Shown here: piece after piece, positions 61,743-64,000 of the stretch
How the letters are laid out: every line of letters starts with the position of its first letter
How positions within the stretch are numbered: position 1 is the stretch's first letter
Source: Lachnospiraceae bacterium
GTDB lineage: Bacteria; Bacillota; Clostridia; Lachnospirales; Lachnospiraceae
Direction: 5' to 3'
Assembly (NCBI GenBank): GCA_017431515.1
Contig: JAFRKV010000023.1
Span: forward strand, 1-64,000
DNA: 64,000 bases
Made by a program: the position numbers and the translations under genes
Notes under the pieces: generated by a model
What the model was told of the DNA's origin: nothing
Databases searched by the model: none
Seen by the model: the letters and a program-made list of their open reading frames with translations, nothing else

Positions 61743-63022
61743 AAAAGTTCGGAAAGACGTTGTTAAAAACTTTTGCGATCGCGTTGGTTTTCGGGATCGT
61801 GGCGGCCTCTGCCTTTGGCGGCGTGACCTATTTTCTGGGGGAGCAGTTTGACATCACGCCTTTTGTGATCCGGGAAGAAGCATATGCGGACGCACCCGGC
61901 GGGGAGGCGGAGGAAACGGCGGACCCCGGAGAGACCGAGGCCGAGACGGAAAATGCCTCCCCACAGGAGGAAGCCGGACAGATCGAAGAGGCAGCGGGCT
62001 CTGTGGCGGTGGCGGATCCCGCAGGAAAAAGCGATGCCGACCTGGTGGAGGAAGTGATGCCCGCCATCGTGGCGATCACCACCATGAGCACCGTGGAATA
62101 CAGCACCATCTGGGGCGAACGGGGCACTTATGACAGCGAAAGCGCCGGCTCCGGGATCATTATGCTGCAGGATGAGGACAATCTTTATATTGTGACCAAT
62201 GCCCATGTGGCAGAGGGAGCCAATACGCTGGTAGTGCAGTTCATTGACGGGAGCGATGCGGAAGGAGCGCTGCGGGGCTCCGATACCACAAGAGATCTTG
62301 CCGTCATCGAAGTGCCGCTTGCGGAGATCGATCCGGAGACCCTTTCTGCCATCCGTGTGGCACCGGTGGGAGACAGTACCGCACTTCGGGTGGGAGATCC
62401 TGCCATCGCCATCGGCAATGCCCTCGGCTACGGCCAGTCGATCACAAAGGGCGTCATCAGCGCGCTGGATCGCGAGGTGACGGCGACCGACAGCCAGACC
62501 GGCATATCCATCATGAACCACTGCATTCAGACGGATGCGGCCATCAACCCCGGCAATTCCGGAGGAGCTCTTTTGAATGCCAAGGGGGAAGTGGTCGGGA
62601 TCAACGAGATCAAGTACACGAGCACCGACGTGGAAGGCATCGGCTATGCGATTCCCATGGCGACGGCAATGCCCGTGATTGAACAGATCATTGCCCGGGA
62701 GGTCGTGCCGGAGGAACGGGCGGCGTTCCTCGGCATCCAGGGAATCGAGATCACACAGGAGGATGCGCAGCGGTATCAGATGCCCCTGGGGATCTATCTT
62801 GCCCAGGTGGGTGAGGGAACCGCAGCGGAGCAGGCGGGGCTGCAGTCCGGCGATATTATGACTGCCATCGATGGCAATGATGTCTCGACACAGGAGGCCT
62901 TAAGCCGCACCATGAGCTATTACGCCGCCGGCGATACCGCAGAGGTGACCTATATGCGCGCGGACAACGGGAAATACATCGAGCACCGGACGAAAGTAAC
63001 GTTCGGCAGCAGAAATGATTGA
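61739..63022 (+). CDS. HtrA/DegP-type membrane-anchored serine protease with PDZ domain
   Basis: 427 residues. One N-terminal membrane helix (about 10-32), an acidic Glu/Ala-rich spacer (about 48-95), a trypsin-like S1C protease domain with the triad His156 (NAHV), Asp186 (TRDLAV) and Ser274 (GNSGG), and a C-terminal PDZ domain (about 330-420). It degrades or refolds misfolded exported proteins. The ATG lies across the glmS stop (ATGA), so it is co-translated with glmS. Confidence 0.93.
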   Translation: MKKFGKTLLKTFAIALVFGIVAASAFGGVTYFLGEQFDITPFVIREEAYADAPGGEAEETADPGETEAETENASPQEEAGQIEEAAGSVAVADPAGKSDADLVEEVMPAIVAITTMSTVEYSTIWGERGTYDSESAGSGIIMLQDEDNLYIVTNAHVAEGANTLVVQFIDGSDAEGALRGSDTTRDLAVIEVPLAEIDPETLSAIRVAPVGDSTALRVGDPAIAIGNALGYGQSITKGVISALDREVTATDSQTGISIMNHCIQTDAAINPGNSGGALLNAKGEVVGINEIKYTSTDVEGIGYAIPMATAMPVIEQIIAREVVPEERAAFLGIQGIEITQEDAQRYQMPLGIYLAQVGEGTAAEQAGLQSGDIMTAIDGNDVSTQEALSRTMSYYAAGDTAEVTYMRADNGKYIEHRTKVTFGSRND

Positions 63023-63040
63023 TTTGACAGGAAAGGAAGC

Positions 63041-64000
63041 ATGATGAAAAACAGAAGAAAGGTAACTGTATTTCTTGCCATTCTGATGGCATCCATCATC
63101 GCGCTGGCGGTGATTATGGGAGCGTTGTTCCTGGTCAGCCTGAACCGGCAGAACCAGCTGGCACAGCAGATTTCGGTGCTGACCACGGAAGTGGAGGGGC
63201 TGAATACGAAGTTGGCTTCACTGACGGGATCTTCCGTTGAAAAGACGACGGAGTCTCCGACGGGAGAGGTTGTGACAGCTGCGACAGAGACCGAAGCCGT
63301 TACAGAGACAGAGACGGAAGGCTATCAGGGAATGTATGATCCGGATACCTTTAATTATCTGGCACTCGGCAACAGTATCACGAAGCATACCGTTTGCGAT
63401 TACTGGTGGGGCACCTGGGGGATGGCTGCAACCAAGGCGGAGAAAGACTACCCGCACCTGTTGGCAGGGAAGCTTGCAAACTACTTCGGACCGGTGACCA
63501 TGCAGATCCTCAACATCTCCACCTGGGAGACACAAAGCTATGACCGTGCACAGACCTTATCTCTTCTGGATAATTATCTGGACGATACGTTAAATCTCGT
63601 CACGATTCAGCTCGGTGAAGATTGCTATGATATGACAACCTTTGAAAACGATTATATCGAGCTGATCAGATATATTCAGGCACGTGCACCGAATGCGCAC
63701 GTGATGGTGCTGGGAGATGTATGGAATTTCCCGCCGAGAGATGAACTTAAGATAGCGGCCTGTGTGAAAGCCGGTGTGCCGTATGTGGATCTGTCAGAGA
63801 TCCGGGACAATCCGGCTTACCAGTGCGGTCTCGGTACGGTTGTATACGGAGATGACGGGCAGCAGCATACCGTGGAGCATGCCGGTGCGGCAAAGCATCC
63901 GGGTGACTCCGGACATCAATATATGGCGGATAAGGCCTATGCAGCGTTGAATTATTGGGATGATACGGCGGGGGCGACGGCAGTGACAGTTGAGGGATCT
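63041..64000 (+). CDS. Membrane-anchored SGNH-hydrolase-family protein (3' partial)
   Basis: The frame is open from ATG 63041 (a second ATG at 63044; GAAAGGAAG upstream) through the window edge, 320 residues without a stop. A membrane helix (about 8-33) and a Thr/Glu-rich spacer (TETEAVTETETEG) are followed by an SGNH-type domain: LALGNSITKH with the nucleophile Ser in block I, a QLGEDCYD block in the GxND position, and HPGDSGHQYMA near the end, which may hold the catalytic Asp/His. It resembles GDSL-type esterases acting on surface glycans. It is the third SGNH-like protein in the window. The C-terminus lies outside. Confidence 0.78.
   Translation, partial: MMKNRRKVTVFLAILMASIIALAVIMGALFLVSLNRQNQLAQQISVLTTEVEGLNTKLASLTGSSVEKTTESPTGEVVTAATETEAVTETETEGYQGMYDPDTFNYLALGNSITKHTVCDYWWGTWGMAATKAEKDYPHLLAGKLANYFGPVTMQILNISTWETQSYDRAQTLSLLDNYLDDTLNLVTIQLGEDCYDMTTFENDYIELIRYIQARAPNAHVMVLGDVWNFPPRDELKIAACVKAGVPYVDLSEIRDNPAYQCGLGTVVYGDDGQQHTVEHAGAAKHPGDSGHQYMADKAYAALNYWDDTAGATAVTVEGS

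Overview
The window reads as chromosomal DNA of an anaerobic, Gram-positive Bacillota, most like a Lachnospiraceae-type Clostridia. The family assignment is inference from gene content. It rests on strong AGGAGG-type ribosome binding sites, lipoprotein signals, an LCP wall-polymer ligase, a GH25 lysozyme with choline-binding-like repeats, a flavin-reductase/rubredoxin fusion, the anaerobic (cobalt-early) cobalamin route under a cobalamin riboswitch, and moderately high GC. The first ~0.9 kb is visibly more AT-rich than the rest. No rRNA, tRNA, CRISPR array or insertion sequence was recognised.

Region 1 (1-7.5 kb) is a defence island. It holds the C-terminal end of an anti-phage dCTP-deaminase-type gene, a coupled 56-residue ORF, a decayed coding remnant, and on the minus strand a complete Wadjet operon (jetA-jetB-jetC-jetD). 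Region 2 (7.5-15.4 kb) has an AAA ATPase of the DUF4143-like type behind a promoter built into a tandem operator-like repeat, then UDP-glucose dehydrogenase, phosphoglucomutase, a high-molecular-weight rubredoxin, and a large secreted GH25 lysozyme with its own promoter and terminator.

Region 3 (15.4-28.5 kb) is the most unusual ordinary-looking part. Two AlgI-like MBOAT O-acetyltransferases, the second with two SGNH/AlgJ-like partners, bracket a seven-gene Ser/Thr phosphosignalling module: an FHA membrane protein, a zinc-ribbon/FHA protein, two PP2C phosphatases, a vWA-TM-FHA protein, a zinc-ribbon Ser/Thr kinase with an extracellular domain, and a vWA membrane protein. The zinc-ribbon/FHA protein carries five threonine motifs spaced 15, 15, 15 and 17 residues apart. 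The layout suggests a membrane switch that senses outside signals through vWA and kinase ectodomains and reads phospho-threonine inside, possibly tied to envelope polysaccharide acetylation.

Region 4 (28.5-38.5 kb) is a surface polysaccharide cluster: glycosyltransferases, a large membrane protein, a flippase, UDP-galactopyranose mutase, an initiating glycosyl-phosphotransferase and rhamnosyltransferase-like enzymes.

Region 5 (38.5-58.3 kb) is a 17-gene cobalamin operon under one cobalamin riboswitch. It opens with a lipoprotein form of the cobaltochelatase CbiK, a B12/iron-type ABC importer, and an in-frame fusion of that importer's ATPase to cobyric acid synthase CbiP. It continues with cobT, cobU, cobS, cobC, cbiB, cobD, cbiC, cbiD, cbiF, cbiG, cbiH, a cbiJ-cbiE-cbiT triple fusion, and cbiA. 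No cbiL, adenosyltransferase or sirohydrochlorin-forming gene is in the window.

Region 6 (58.3-64 kb) is envelope housekeeping: an LCP protein with a near-consensus promoter that starts inside the cbiA stop codon, glmS, an HtrA-type protease overlapping glmS, and the start of a membrane-anchored SGNH hydrolase cut by the window edge.
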